Origin: Zygnema cylindricum
Taxonomy: Eukaryota > Streptophyta > Zygnematophyceae > Zygnematales > Zygnemataceae
Assembly: GCA_037447655.1 (NCBI GenBank)
Contig: JBBHKE010001340.1
Span: forward strand, 26,357-90,356
Reading direction: 5' to 3'
DNA length: 64,000 nucleotides
In this document: positions 35,201 through 46,654 of the stretch, in pieces
Numbering within the stretch: the first letter of the stretch is position 1
Layout: every line of letters begins with the position of its first letter
Translations under genes and position numbers: made by a program
Notes under the pieces: generated by a model
The model's input: the letters and a program-made list of their open reading frames with translations, nothing else
What the model was told of the DNA's origin: nothing
The model's database searches: none

Positions 35201-35877
35201 ACGGTGAAATGTGACAACTTTTTCTGGTTGGGTTGTTCAGCAAGTGAGAAGCTCAACCACCTTTAGTTTTCCATGTCATTTAAGAGTCCTGAGGGTTGGT
35301 TTAGTATGCACACTTAAAACTTGTAAGTGACATAAATACAATCACATGCTAGGTATTTTGTAAATTGTATTGAAGATATTAAGAGCTAAAACAAAACATA
35401 TAAATGGTGATGAAACTAAAGGATTCAATAAATACCATTAAACATAAGCATAAAAGGTTATGAAGTCGCACGTTATGAAGCGTAACATCCATGAACGAGT
35501 TTGGTTATTGAGAAAGACTTTTTTCATTTGTAATCAAACTAGATCATCCACGGGTTTGTATGTTGTGCTACGGAATAATGGCAAGCTCTAATCATGTCAG
35601 CATTCAATTGGCCCGAGCTAGTTATACGCGTCCTTCGTACTGACGTACTCTTAAATTTTTCAAATAACAAAACCATTCATGTGATTGCTAACTAAGGTCG
35701 TATGTGGTTAAGTTTTTGGATAAAACTTTCTTAAAAGCATGACATTTCGTACCAATGTCATTTCGTCAACTGTGTTACGAATTGAACTCGTTCCGATGTA
35801 CACGCACTCTAAAGTGATGCAAAACGACGACAGGCGATCATGGAGGTTCTCCAATACTAATTTTCCAAATTTATAAG
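32290..35877. other. Intergenic region between the ORP gene and retroelement debris
   Basis: No gene can be supported. Apart from the dispersed tail repeat at 33905-34125 it holds only short unrecognisable frames, the longest about 118 codons at 34290-34646 with no known motif. Confidence 0.5.
33905..34125 (+). mobile_element. Dispersed 3'-tail repeat, probable non-LTR retroelement end
   Basis: This is the best plus-strand copy of the family. T-rich sequence runs into CCCATGGACTCAGATGGTTT, ACCATCGCGC and TTTTTAATAAAGTCAGCC. Its reverse complement is at 15608-15838, with clear alignment along the whole length. Confidence 0.68.
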
Positions 35878-35975
35878 ACTTTATTTACAAAGCATGATGG
35901 TAAAGCATCTGAGCACGCAACAAAAAACATTAGGCAAAGACAAAATTAAAAAACCGAATGAAGTTGGAAACAACT
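35878..35975 (-). mobile_element. Dispersed 3'-tail repeat, short copy
   Basis: The minus-strand reading contains GCTCAGATGCTTTACCATCA, then TGCTTTGTAAATAAAGTC. This is the diagnostic end of the family seen at 34080-34125. Only the terminal part is clear. Confidence 0.55.
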
Positions 35976-37941
35976 AAAGGGAAAAAACAAAGCGAAGGAA
36001 AAGAACAACAAACACATTTCGCTTTCTTTCCGTACTTCCAATTTTTCATCAGTCCTTGACTTTTCCTTTTCGTTATCGGTTCTTGTTGTACGCCCCATGC
36101 TTTAATTCGACCGCTCCTACCCTCTCTGCAATGCGAAGATTCTTCTTATATCTAGAGTGTTCACTATGGGGCCTGTTCTCTAGCCCACGGAGGAGTATAT
36201 CCTGATTTCCTTGAGCCTTAGTGATAACCTAATCTCTCATACCTAGAGAAGTTCTTCCTGCCTGCCTTCCTATTTTCTCACATCCCTTGCGGTGTCCGTT
36301 CCCTGCTTTTCCTCCCCCCTTACCTACATACCGAGGGAAATGTTTAAGACACTCGGTTCACTCTAATGCGTTGAAAATTAGATGTCTTGAAAATTTGTTG
36401 TTGAGAGTTCGACCCTTACGTTTCTAAGATTAGATTCCAATATTCGATCTGAGAGATAATTTTTGCCCGCCTTGTCCTAAACTATCAGCCCCGCCCTCTT
36501 CCTCTCTTGTGTCGATCTTGTTCGGTCTCCTCCAACCCCGTGATCTTCGTTCTTGGGTGTTGTTTGTCTTGTTCGAGGGTCGTCTTCCTTTCGTCCACAC
36601 CCTTACTCTTAAATGTTATTGGAGGCTTTGCTCTTGTTCGGTCTCCTCCAACCCCGTGATCTTCGTTCTTGGGTGTTGTTTGTCTTGTTCGAGGGTCGTC
36701 TTCCTTTCGTCCACACCCTTACTCTTAAATGTTATTGGAGGCTTTGCTCTTTTTATCTTTCGAATATCCTTGATAGCCTGTCCTATCATTGCACCCAAGG
36801 TCCCTTTTGACTACCTTTTTAGTACTCCACCTCGTGATCCCCCAATGTTGCCTATATTGGGTGCTCGAAGATTTGCCGCTACCCTCAATCCATGCTCCTT
36901 CATGAAGTTCCCCCCAAATTCAAAGAATCCCGTACTGGTGGTGGTTTTTTTTGTGCCGCCTTTTTACCAAACCTCCTACCGTCTTGCTCGTGATGGTCGA
37001 AAACCTTGGCCACCGCGTTGACATGCTCTTGATGGTGGCCACCGCGTTGACATGCTCTTGATGGTCGAAAACCCTGGCCACTCGCTGACATGGGTTTTTT
37101 GTTGTTGATCCTCCTCTACCTCATTATACTCGTGTTTCCTTCTACAGAAAAATATGTGCTGGTTTTATTTCTCAGTTTTCATTGTTTGTCTTATCTCCTT
37201 GGCAGAAAATGGCCTATTTCCTCCTTTTGTCAAGTCCTCACCGTTGTCCATCTATGTCTTGAAGACTTCCCCAAAATCCATAGAATTTATCGAATCATCT
37301 TCTAAAGTCCCAAAGTCCCAAAAGTCTCTAGATTCCCCTGAATCCTTTGTATCATCTTCCTGATTTCCACACTCGGACCAATGTCCTCGAAATTGGCGTC
37401 TACTAGTCTGCAAAGTACTATTCATTTCCCCAATTGCTTAAACAATCCTCGTCCACACCTTTCGATTTAGGTGCGGAATCGGGAGAGCTTGGTGTCTTTC
37501 CCTTAAGTTTTGTGACCAAAGGGGCAGGGGGTATAGCTCCTTGCAAAATGTAGGGGGTCAGACCACGATTTGATCCTAGGTCCAGCAAGGTGACCGCCGT
37601 ACAGAATAACAGTCCGCCGTATCCGATAAGTCTTTGATGAAACATTATACACATGGGGTACGATTCCTATTTAAAGATGTAATCATGCGCATATTCCATT
37701 TAACAGACGGATCAAGAAGTACATAGAACCGACTCGGACGCATGAAATAAACGAGGACACACGAAGTGAACAAAACGATAATTAAGTGAACAGACGAAAT
37801 TAAATGTCGGTTTCAGATCGGACGGCTCAAATTAGAGCCGATATACTGAAGTGACAATTCAGCGGTTTTTGGAGATAACGTCACCAGGTGACACGTGACA
37901 GACTCTCACTGGACACTGGATATCGCAAGGAAAGAAACCAT
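35976..37941 (-). other. Possible 5' internal region of a minus-strand LTR element
   Basis: The stretch is CT-rich on the plus strand and is bounded on the right by a candidate initiator-tRNA primer-binding site (37942-37956). A gag-type region would lie here on the minus strand. Its frames are broken and no CCHC zinc knuckle is obvious, so the assignment rests mainly on context. A 116-bp tandem duplication lies inside. Confidence 0.35.
36516..36747. repeat. 116-bp tandem duplication, two near-identical units
   Basis: Two units, 36516-36631 and 36632-36747, begin TCTTGTTCGGTCTCCTCCAA and are essentially identical. As 116 is not a multiple of three, the two units are read in different frames by the open frame that spans them. 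This argues against a protein-coding role on this strand. Confidence 0.92.
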
Positions 37942-37956
37942 GGCTCTGATATTAAC
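37942..37956 (-). other. Candidate primer-binding site (initiator tRNA-Met type)
   Basis: The minus strand reads TGTTAATATCAGAGCCA, close to the plant Copia primer-binding site TGGTATCAGAGC. An ATG follows at once in minus orientation. It suggests that the LTR of a minus-strand element lay just to the right. Confidence 0.5.
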
Positions 37957-38054
37957 ACGCGTCAATAGGACGGCCATGCCGTACCATGGTCGTAAAAGAA
38001 ATACAACGCCATCTGTACATTTTTGTACTGTACGCTGAAGTTAAGAAAAATGTA

Positions 38055-38142
38055 ATTCCTATCTTGCTTGTAGTTCTTATGGCTGAGAAAAGATAGAAAT
38101 TCCTATCTTACTTGTAGTTCTTATGGCTGAGATAAGATAGAA
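38055..38142. repeat. 44-bp tandem duplication
   Basis: ATTCCTATCTTGCTTGTAGT begins at 38055 and recurs at 38099 with a few substitutions; the unit also contains TCTTATGGCTGAG. Confidence 0.88.
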
Positions 38143-38271
38143 GCTGTAGAGGAAGGGAAGCCATGGCTGTCCATGGCAGCCAGAGCTAAGGGAGGGAGAG
38201 ATAGAGTGAATCACACCAAAACGGTTGACGCAACATGAATTTGATCCTCAGTTTTACTTAGTTAGAATAGT

Positions 38272-39281
38272 TGTCGGTTGAAATCACTAGATTTAGAGGG
38301 TATTTTCTATGTTTGAATAGATTAATAAAAAGGAAAAGCACAGGCAGTCTGCCTCCACCTCCTCCCTCTCTAACCCCCACACTTGTTGTAGTCATTGAAG
38401 GATAAGAGAGGGTGGTGGAGCCATGTCTGCCTCAGCTTCACAGGCTGGACTGAAGAGTGACATAAGCCACTCTTAACAAAAGGTGAGTCCGATAGGGATC
38501 AAACCTCCGACCGACAAAGCGAGGCGTAGCCGTCAACTTTAAGCTGTTCTGTCATAGGAGTACGTTAGAATACATAGGATTTTATATATATTTATTCAGT
38601 GTTTAGGAACCCTAGGCCGATTAACGGAATTACGGATAAAGAACATGTAAACTAGTTGAAGTACAGTGTGAACGTGAAATTGCACGAAACAAATATACTG
38701 GACATTTGTTTCAACGGCTAGCATTAAAAGCTGATTTGGATCCTACGGTACATATCATTGCCGAGATCCCTGAATGGCCGCTTTGGCGGTTTTTGGGCAT
38801 AGCATGACCTTAGGCCACGTGGCAAGACAACAATGGGAAGCGGGAATCCTAGAGAGCACGAGGACTAGTATGAAGGAGACAGGCGTCCACTCCAAAGGCC
38901 TTGTCGTACACAGGCCGTACAGAAAACCCCTAGGCCATTGTACCTTTCTGTACTGTACAATATTTTGATTGGAGCGTACTTCAGTACATAAGGGTTGTGA
39001 GAGGGATTTAGGACTTAGAGGATTTAGAAAGTAGGCGCCTCTCTTCCAAAGTGCTTGTATAAATATTGGCATCTTTGCCACTTGAGAATTAATCGCCTGG
39101 TTGGGCGTTTTTAGTGATTCTTTTTTGTTTTGGTTTGAGGAGAGTCCACACTGCACAGGGGTGAAGTCAGATTGTCCATTTGTGTGCTTGGGTAATAGTG
39201 GTCGTAGTTGAGAAGGGGTTAGTCAAAAACTACCTACAGGCTTCTTGAATTCTGTGGTCTAATGGGGGACATAGAATTACA
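38272..39281 (+). mobile_element. Copia-type LTR, plus orientation, about 1.0 kb
   Basis: It starts TGTCGGTTGAAATCACTAGA and ends near GGACATAGAATTACA. It matches the reverse complement of 39513-40521 along its length, including AGTGATTYTTTTTTG and GAGAGTCCAC. No internal domain is attached on either side in the same orientation, so it is a solo LTR or the surviving end of an element. A clear 5-bp target duplication was not found. Confidence 0.75.
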
Positions 39282-39512
39282 TTGTTCACCTTATCTGCTA
39301 AGTTGTAGAAGAGTCTTTACTGGGACAGGATTGGATACGTTAATAAACAACACTGGGCTGATATACCAACCAACAGAATAAAACGAAACTGGCGCATATG
39401 AAGCAAAAATACGGCGCGCCGCATAATCAGACGGGCGCCAAAAGACGAAACAATTTAATCAAACGGCTCGCGTGAGCGTCGAAAGACCAGAATGGTTCTT
39501 TTGGCGACTTAC

Positions 39513-40521
39513 TACAATTATGTGTCCTCCATTGGACTACAGATTTCAGGAAGCCTTTAGATATTTTTAGCTAACCCACTTCAAGCCACAAACACTGCTG
39601 CCCAAGAAGGCAAACTTGCAATCTAACTACACACTTGTGCAACGTGGACTCTGCTCAGTCCGTAGCAAAAAAAATCACTGAAAACGGCCAACTAACCGAT
39701 TAGTTATGAGGCAACAAAGATGACAACTTTTATACAAGCTCTCTGGGAGAGAGGTGTTATCTACCCAAATCCCCTATTTCCCAATCCCCTCTCACACCCC
39801 TATCTATTGAAGTACTCTCCAATCATGAGACCGTAAAGTGCCGAAAAAGTATAGCGGCTGATGTACTTTCTGTACCGCCTCTGTACGACAAGGCCATAGA
39901 GTGGTCGCATGTCGCCGTCTAAAACGTCCTTATGTCGTCTGGGATCCCTGCTGCTCCATTTAATCCTGCCACGTATCGCTAGGTCACGCCACGTCACGCC
40001 ATATCCGAAAACCGCCAAAGTGACAATTCCGGGTCCTTGACGACGATTAGCGCCGTCGGATGAAGGCCGACTTTTAATTTATGCGGTCGAAATAAATGTC
40101 TGATTCATTTGTTTCGTGCGGTGGATTTGATGCACGTACTGAATCTGATATGTCTCTCTATGTTTTTTATTCATAGTTGCGTTAATCGGATTAATGTTCT
40201 ATTCAATATTTAAATAAATATTGCACCCCATGTAATATAACGAACTTCTACGACAGACCTGTTAAAGCTGACAGCTACGCCTCACTCTGCTGGTCCGAGG
40301 TTCGAGTCCTGCCGAACTCAACCTTTTGTTGAGGGTGACAAAGGTCACTCTTAAGTCCTTTCTATACAGCTGAGGCAGCCATGGCTCCACCACCCTTTCT
40401 ATCCTTCAGTGACTACAACAAGTATGGGGGCTACAGGGAAGAACTGGAGGCAAGCAGCCTGCGCTTTACTTTTCCTGTTTTTCCTAATGTATTCAAACCT
40501 AGAAAATACCTTAGTCTAACA
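39513..40521 (-). mobile_element. Copia-type 3' LTR, minus orientation
   Basis: About 1009 bp, the same length as the LTR at 38272-39281 but inverted. The right edge is TTAGTCTAACA at 40521 (minus-strand start TGTTAGACTAAGG) and directly abuts the end of the RNase H frame. The left edge is TACAATTATGTGTCC. Near 40290-40330 it contains GGTTCGAGTCCTGCCGAAC, a tRNA B-box-like sequence antisense to the element. Confidence 0.78.
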
Positions 40522-42559
40522 GTTTTAGTCCACAATTTTCTCTGCAATATTTTAACTTGGGAGAAGGCACCAGTTTTGTCATCATATCAATCACCATTTC
40601 CTCATCAGATCTATATACAAGATTCACAATCTTATTCTCAACTTTTTCTCTCACAAAACTCAATCTTATGTCCATATGCTTAGCCTTAAAATAATGTTTT
40701 GGATAAGCTTCAATCGCAATGGAAGCTTGATTATCACAAAATACTTTATACACTCCCTCCTTGATATACCCCAGTTCTTGAAACAACGATTTGACCCACA
40801 TCTACTCTTTCACTGCAGAACAAAAGGCCATGTACTCAACCTCCATAGTAGACTAGCAACCACCTTTTGTTGTTAACTGCTTTAACAACAAATACCTTCC
40901 CCCACATAAACACATACACAGAAGTGCATCTTCACATAGGTGCATCCCCATAAATGGCAACACTCCAAGAAGTGATATCATTGTGCTCCCATCCCAAATG
41001 CAACCATAATTTTATAGTTCTTAAAAGATATCTCATGACTCTCTTGGCTGCCTCTCAATCTTTATTCCTAGGATCGTTAGTCTCCTACTGAGGGCTCCTA
41101 TTGCTGTCGCTATGTCAGGCCTTCTACAGTTCATTAAGTAGATCAAATTTCCTACGACCTGTCTATTTGGAATATACTTCATAAACTCTCTCTCCTTTGG
41201 ACTCATCTTATCGTCTAAGATTATCACTCCTGATACACTCCGATCACTTATTTTTTTCAAGTCCATGGGAGTGTTATAGCTGTTTGCCTTTACCATTTTG
41301 GAATTTCTCAAGCATATTACATATTGTTTTTTTTTTAGTAAGTCTAATAATCCTTTTACTCCTATCTGTCTCTATTTGGATCTCCAAAATATATTTTGCC
41401 TCCCCTTAAACTTTCATATCAAATTTGCTTCTAAGATCTTTCTTAACTTAATGATATTTTCCAAATATTTAATTAACACAAGCAGATCATCCACATAAAT
41501 TGCAATAAAAATTACCTTATTCTCATCTTCAAACATATAGATTGAATGGTCAAAGCTAATCCGGATATATCCCAAACCGCTGAAAAACTCATCTAGTTTC
41601 TTATTCCACTGTCAAGGAGCGTGTTTCATTCCATATAAGGACTTTATGAGCCTACGACTTTGCTCTCTTCTCCTTCCTCCACAAATCCCTTTGGTTGCCT
41701 CATAAATATTTCTTCCTCTAACTCACCATTAAGAAAGGCAGTCTTAATATCCATTTGGTGCATTCCCATGTCTTTTGCTGCTGCTAGACTGAGGAGAATT
41801 CTTAGTGATGGGAACCGAACAACTAGAGCAAAAGTCTCCTCATATTCAATCCCCTCTTTTAGGGTGAACCCTTTTGCTACCAAACGAGCCTTATATCTTT
41901 CAATAGTATTATCTGGGTTCATTTTTAGTTTAAACACCCATTTACAGCCAATAGTTTTTTTGTCAGGAGGATAGTCCGCTAGTTCCCAAGAATTTGCTTC
42001 CATAATAGAGGCCATCTCATCATTTATGGCTCTAATCCATGTGTCTTTCTCTAGACTGTTTACTGCCTCCAAGTATGACTAAGACACATCTGGGTGAGAT
42101 AGCTTAGTTACCTTGTGAGCGGCCTGTTTTTCCTAGATCGTTTTGTTGCTTCTTCTCCCCCCCTCAAACTTCGAAGCTGGGATAGAGGGAATTCTTGGAT
42201 TTCTCCTTACTGTTCATCGGCTCCCCTATGCATGGATGCCGCTTCAGGTTCCTCCTCTTTTGTCTCCTCGAAGTTTATAGGCATATGTGAGGTTTTCAGT
42301 GGATCTCGTGTGTCTGGGATATCACTTGAATCTGCAATCCCTGTTTCACTCATGTCCTTTTTGGGAAAGACGGAGTCCTCCTCACCTTCAGACTCAAATC
42401 TTATTCTCATCTTCTTGGTATATTTAAAAGGGTCAAATGACTTCCCTTCATCCATGACAACTATGTGTGTGATCAGAATGATATATCTCGTTGCTAAGTC
42501 ATAGACTTTATATCCCTTGACATCCTCATCATATCCTATAATCAGCCAAGTTTTCCCTT
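40522..42559 (-). pseudogene. Copia retrotransposon pol remnant (integrase C-term, RT, RNase H)
   Basis: Read on the minus strand from 42559. The integrase C-terminal piece is GYDEDVKGYKVYDL ... VVMDEGKSFDPF. The RT opens at 42072-41644 with WELADYPPDKKTIGCKWVFK and MHQMDIKTAFLNGELEEEIF. The RT active-site block YVDDLLVL lies near 41480-41505 in another frame. A later RT part, VVGNLIYLMNCRRPDIATAI, is at 41311-41033. RNase H at 40801-40511 has FCDNQASIAIEAYPKHYFKA. Gag, protease and most of integrase are missing and several frameshifts separate the blocks, so it is dead. On its right it is cut off by an LTR fragment at 42560. Confidence 0.88.
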
Positions 42560-43085
42560 AGCATACGTCCGAAAGCCGCCAAGGCGGCTATTCCGTGATC
42601 TCGGCGATGATGCGGGCCGTCTGATCTAAACCGACTTTTAATGCTCGCCGTTCAAAACAAATGTCCGGTACATTTGTTTCATGCGCACTATAAAATCCAA
42701 CTGGTTTCTATGCCGTCTAACAGTAATTATGTTAATCGGATTAATGCTCTAGTTACTGTTTAAATAGCAATCACACCCTATGTATCCTAACATACTACTA
42801 CTACAGATTGGTAAGGGCTGACGGCTACGCCTCGCCCTACCGGTCGGAGGTTCCAGTCCTACCGGGCTCAACCTTTTTGGTTGAGAGTGACTTAGGTCAC
42901 CCTTTAGCCCTACCTAAAGAGCTAAGGCAGCCATGGCTCCACCGCCCTCTCTCTCCTTCAGTGACTACAACAAGTATGGGGGCTAGAGAGAGAATGTGGA
43001 GGCAGGTTGCCTGTGCTTTTTCTTTTAGCTAATTTAACTAATTAAGACCTAAAAAATACCTCCCATAAATCTAGTGATTTCAACA
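42560..43085 (-). mobile_element. Truncated Copia LTR, minus orientation
   Basis: About 526 bp matching the right half of the LTR at 39513-40521, for example GGCAGCCATGGCTCCACC near 42927 and TTCAGTGACTACAACAAGTA near 42957. The right edge TTTCAACA at 43085 gives the LTR start TGTTGAAATCACTAG. That start differs from the TGTTAGACTAAGG of the 40521 edge, so the two probably come from different elements. Pol sequence joins directly on the left, where an LTR end and primer-binding site should be. Confidence 0.75.
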
Positions 43086-45060
43086 CACACAAAAGATCAC
43101 TAACAATTGAAGCTGCTAGTGAGCTCTTCTTCTTTGTTATCGTGTTCGTGGTATCCGACAAATTGCATTCGGACATGGAGCTAGAAGTCAAAATAGCTAG
43201 AATAACTTTAGCAACACCAACTAGAATAGGAAATCTTTCGCACGTACATTTGGTTTTTTTTTCCAACATTCAAGTATGTTAAAGTTCAATCTTTCATCGT
43301 TGGTTAATTTTAAATCAAAAGAACGTTTCAATTCGTCACTAACGAGCATTTTTTTGTCGGTGGTAATAAAAACCTCACTTGCGTCATCCCTCTCACCAAA
43401 ACAATTGTGGAAACCGTCCATAATTTGCGATGTTTTTCGTTTTTTTGTCATACTTTGAGGACTACCAAAATCAACGTCATCACTAAAGTCGTTTGCGAGT
43501 TCTTGAAGTTTGACGCTCGCGGTTTCAATTTCATTTTTCGATACCCCAATTGTTTCAAGCTTTTGTTTTTGTCGGGGATCTAAGAGAGCTGCGACAATAT
43601 GATACTCATGAAGGCCCCACTTCGGTAGTGCAAATTTCACAAAAAGTTGTTTCAAATTTTGCAAGTTTAGGGAATCGACGGGGCATTCTTTTTCAGTGTC
43701 ATTGTAAAATGTTTTTCTTATCATACAATGGTTATGGAGAGACGATAGTTCAAACAAAACCAAATGTAAAATTGGTTCTTTGAATTTTTCCAACTTTAGG
43801 GTCGCTTCTTAAAACCTTTCTAAAAATCATATAAGTTCGGTAAGGTGGGTCTTCTCGATACAAGCAAAAAGTATAAATTTATTTTTTGCTTGAGCGATTG
43901 GTCCTATCTCATTGAATGCATCATAAATACTTTTAAACATTCGGAGCAAAGAATTCCACCGCGTTGCGTTTTATTGTTTTAAAGTGTTTTTCAAAAGATT
44001 TTGTAAATTACTTTGTTTTTGAAAAACGTGACCAATGATTTACACGCGTCAATTAGATCAAAAAAATCAGGAACTTCCACAACGTATTTGCCTTTTTTGG
44101 AAGTTCCGCTCTTATTCAAGATCGTTGTCACAATTGTTGCAATTTTATGGTCCGCGCAAGGTATCCAAGTAAACATACTCGGTAGACCTTCAGCCGCACA
44201 CATGTTAGAGCCACTGTCGGTCACAACAACCCAAATATTTTCCAAAACATCAAAATTGGGCATTTCAAAATTGGTCAAACAATTTTTGAAAGACGTTAAA
44301 ACATTTTCTACGATATTTTTTTCCTCCGAAAAATGATCGACTTGAAGCGTCCGTGCATGAGGTTTAAATTTTTCGTCAATAAAATGAGCGGTTATTGACA
44401 TGAATGAGGTTCTTTTTATTGTCTCGGTCCAAAGATCGGTCGTAAATGCGACAAAAATATTATTATCAATATTTTTTTTAAGTTTTGGGATGATCAAACT
44501 ACGAATATTTTCGGCAAAAGATAGAATGTAGTTTTTTACGCTATTGACGGACGGGAGTAGTTGGTTGATGTCAACACAGGTGTTGGACGAAACAGCAACA
44601 TCAAATAATGCTTGAAAACTTGGGAAAAAAAAACAATTAAAAAATATCATACAATTATTAACCATGGTCAATAAATAAGGTTTATACCAAAACGGTTTTT
44701 TTTTATATATAGACAACTAAAAAACAACATCATGACAAACCAAATAATAATAAAAAAATAAAAATAAGCGTACAAAAATAAATTATTGATAAAAATAATA
44801 GTGATGAAGCTCAAGAATATATGTATATTAACAAAACAAGTTATAATGACATATACATTAAAGCCATCCTAAATGGAATTCAAGATAAATCATACCTGAA
44901 CCGTCGACCATTGAAAATGGTCGAAGGACCTCGTAACACATCAACGCCACCATTTTTGCATTTTTTTTTCCGGCCACTCGTTTTCGCCTCCGTTTTTGAA
45001 AGAAACTTACGAAGAAGTCCTCTATAACTATCCTTGTCAGCCAAAGCTGAACATGTGTGA
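43086..45060 (-). pseudogene. hAT-family transposase, broken
   Basis: Minus strand. A possible 5' exon near 45050-44896 reads GGVDVLRGPSTIFNG and ends at a GT donor. Frame 44716-43991 has hAT core motifs TTDLWTE, SFMSITAHFID, VVVTDSGSNMCAAEGLP and WIPCADHKIATIV. Frame 43793-43221 has ALLDPRQK and ends ILECWKKKPNVRAKDF. The C-terminal dimerisation block FPILVGVAKVILAILTSSSM ... KKKSSLAASIVSDLLCV continues in another frame to 43086, where the Copia LTR starts. At least two frame breaks and the missing end mean no active transposase. Terminal inverted repeats were not identified. Such an enzyme could once have mobilised hAT-like elements, but no link to the copies here is shown. Confidence 0.88.
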
Positions 45061-45765
45061 GTGTTAATTGTTGAAGTACTGTTTTTTGACTAGTATTGAT
45101 AAACTATGAAACATGTATTACAAGCCACAAAACCTCCCCCATTTATGATGTATTTGTTTGATGTTTTAGTTTCATAGACATGTTCAATTTTTTTTCCAAC
45201 AACTTGAAGTGGCCCTGCTTTCTTTCACAAGGTAATGCTAAGCAATTTCACCATTTTTTAATTTTTGAAGTTCGTTTTGGATTCTAGTTTTAACAGAAGC
45301 GATAATGGTTTTTTCCATTTTGGTGTATGAGCAGGTTTTGTTTCAATTGTGGTCAATTTTCTCTAACTTAAATAGCAATTCAATTTATCGATTTATTGTT
45401 TGAAACATGTGAGTAAGCTAATAATTAGGATTTGTTGTGGGAAATTGACGTAATTATTTGATTGCCGCTGATTTATGAACTAATAATCACTACATGTCGC
45501 ATGTAATTGACATAATAGTATGATATATTTGTGAAACACGGTATAAAACGCATACTTAGTACTTTGCAATAATGTACGATGTACGAGTAAGCCATTAACT
45601 ACGATCTATCACGTGATATTCACATAATAATTTGACATATTTTTGCAAACACCGTATAAAGTGCATAATTAACACTTTACAATAGATTACGATTTGCGGC
45701 CGTTATCTTATAGTAAGATTTGCAAAATGAATAGTGTTAGTACCGTGTCAGCTTTGCGATGCTAG
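45061..45765. other. Non-coding AT-rich stretch
   Basis: No gene, repeat unit or terminus could be identified. The segment is AT-rich with no long open frame. Confidence 0.45.
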
Positions 45766-46275
45766 TCATGATGTCACGTAGTTCCACAATACCAAGAGTA
45801 CAAAGTACAATAATGTTAAATAGTATGGACACTACAAAAATTTCATTTGTTTTCGTTTTTTGCTTAACCGACCGTATCCGATTTTTTTTTCTTTGCGAAT
45901 CAACTGCCTGAATTCGCCCACTCCCCCAAATTTGGCAACCGAATACGTTCCGCAACCGGCGTGGGCGGTCGGCTAACGGTCCATCACGGTTTCGACTGAC
46001 TGTTGTGACCTTTGGAAAGAGGGAGAGGTCGCAATTGGGTACTCGAATCCGTACGCCACCGTTACCCGACCGCCCGCATCAGATCCGGGACAGATTCGGG
46101 TGCCAAATTTTGGGGGCCAGTCGGATTCAGGCGGGTAATTCACAAAAAAAATATAAAAACATGGTATGGTCGGGTAAGCAAAAAACGAAAACACTTGAAG
46201 GTTTTGTACTGTCTATACTATCCAACATTATTTTACTTTCTACTCTTGGTATCGTGGAAGGCATAAGGGAGATGT
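45766..46275. repeat. Large inverted repeat (arms about 215 bp)
   Basis: Sequence 46060-46275 matches the reverse complement of 45766-45983 at roughly three quarters identity. Shared words include GCCAAATTT, AAGCAAAAAACGAAAACA, CTCTTGGTAT and TAACATTATT. The spacer is about 75 bp. Both arms translate to related frames (FGCQI..GRIQA / FGCQI..SRIQA), a consequence of the duplication. It could be a foldback element; no terminal motif of a known family was seen. Confidence 0.8.
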
Positions 46276-46654
46276 ACCATTATGTTCATATTCGAGGACA
46301 GGCGGGTACGGGTAGTCGCGAGAAATTAAGTTTCGATTAACTTTTTTTTGTAAACGCGTATCGAGTAACGTCTAACAATGGAGCGTGACATAACCCGGTC
46401 GGGTATCGCGTGTTCAGATTCTGAAAAAAAAATTGTCGATTTCGGGTATCTAAAATTTTGACTTTTGTGACCTCTGGAAAGAGGGAGTAGTAAAGGTGAA
46501 GTTTCATTAGAGGAAAAGTGAGGTTGTTTACTGAAAATCGGACCTTTCCGTACTGCGCCGTACCTTTTATTTTGTTTGTATCCGGAAAACATTATTGCAG
46601 AGAATCTTGCCAATCCAATCTCTATTAAAAAGTACAGACCTTTGGTTGCCGTTT

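Noticed and set aside
36509-37021. 170-codon plus-strand frame with repeated segments
   Set aside because: It is created by the 116-bp tandem duplication, is not a multiple of three per unit, and has no known domain.
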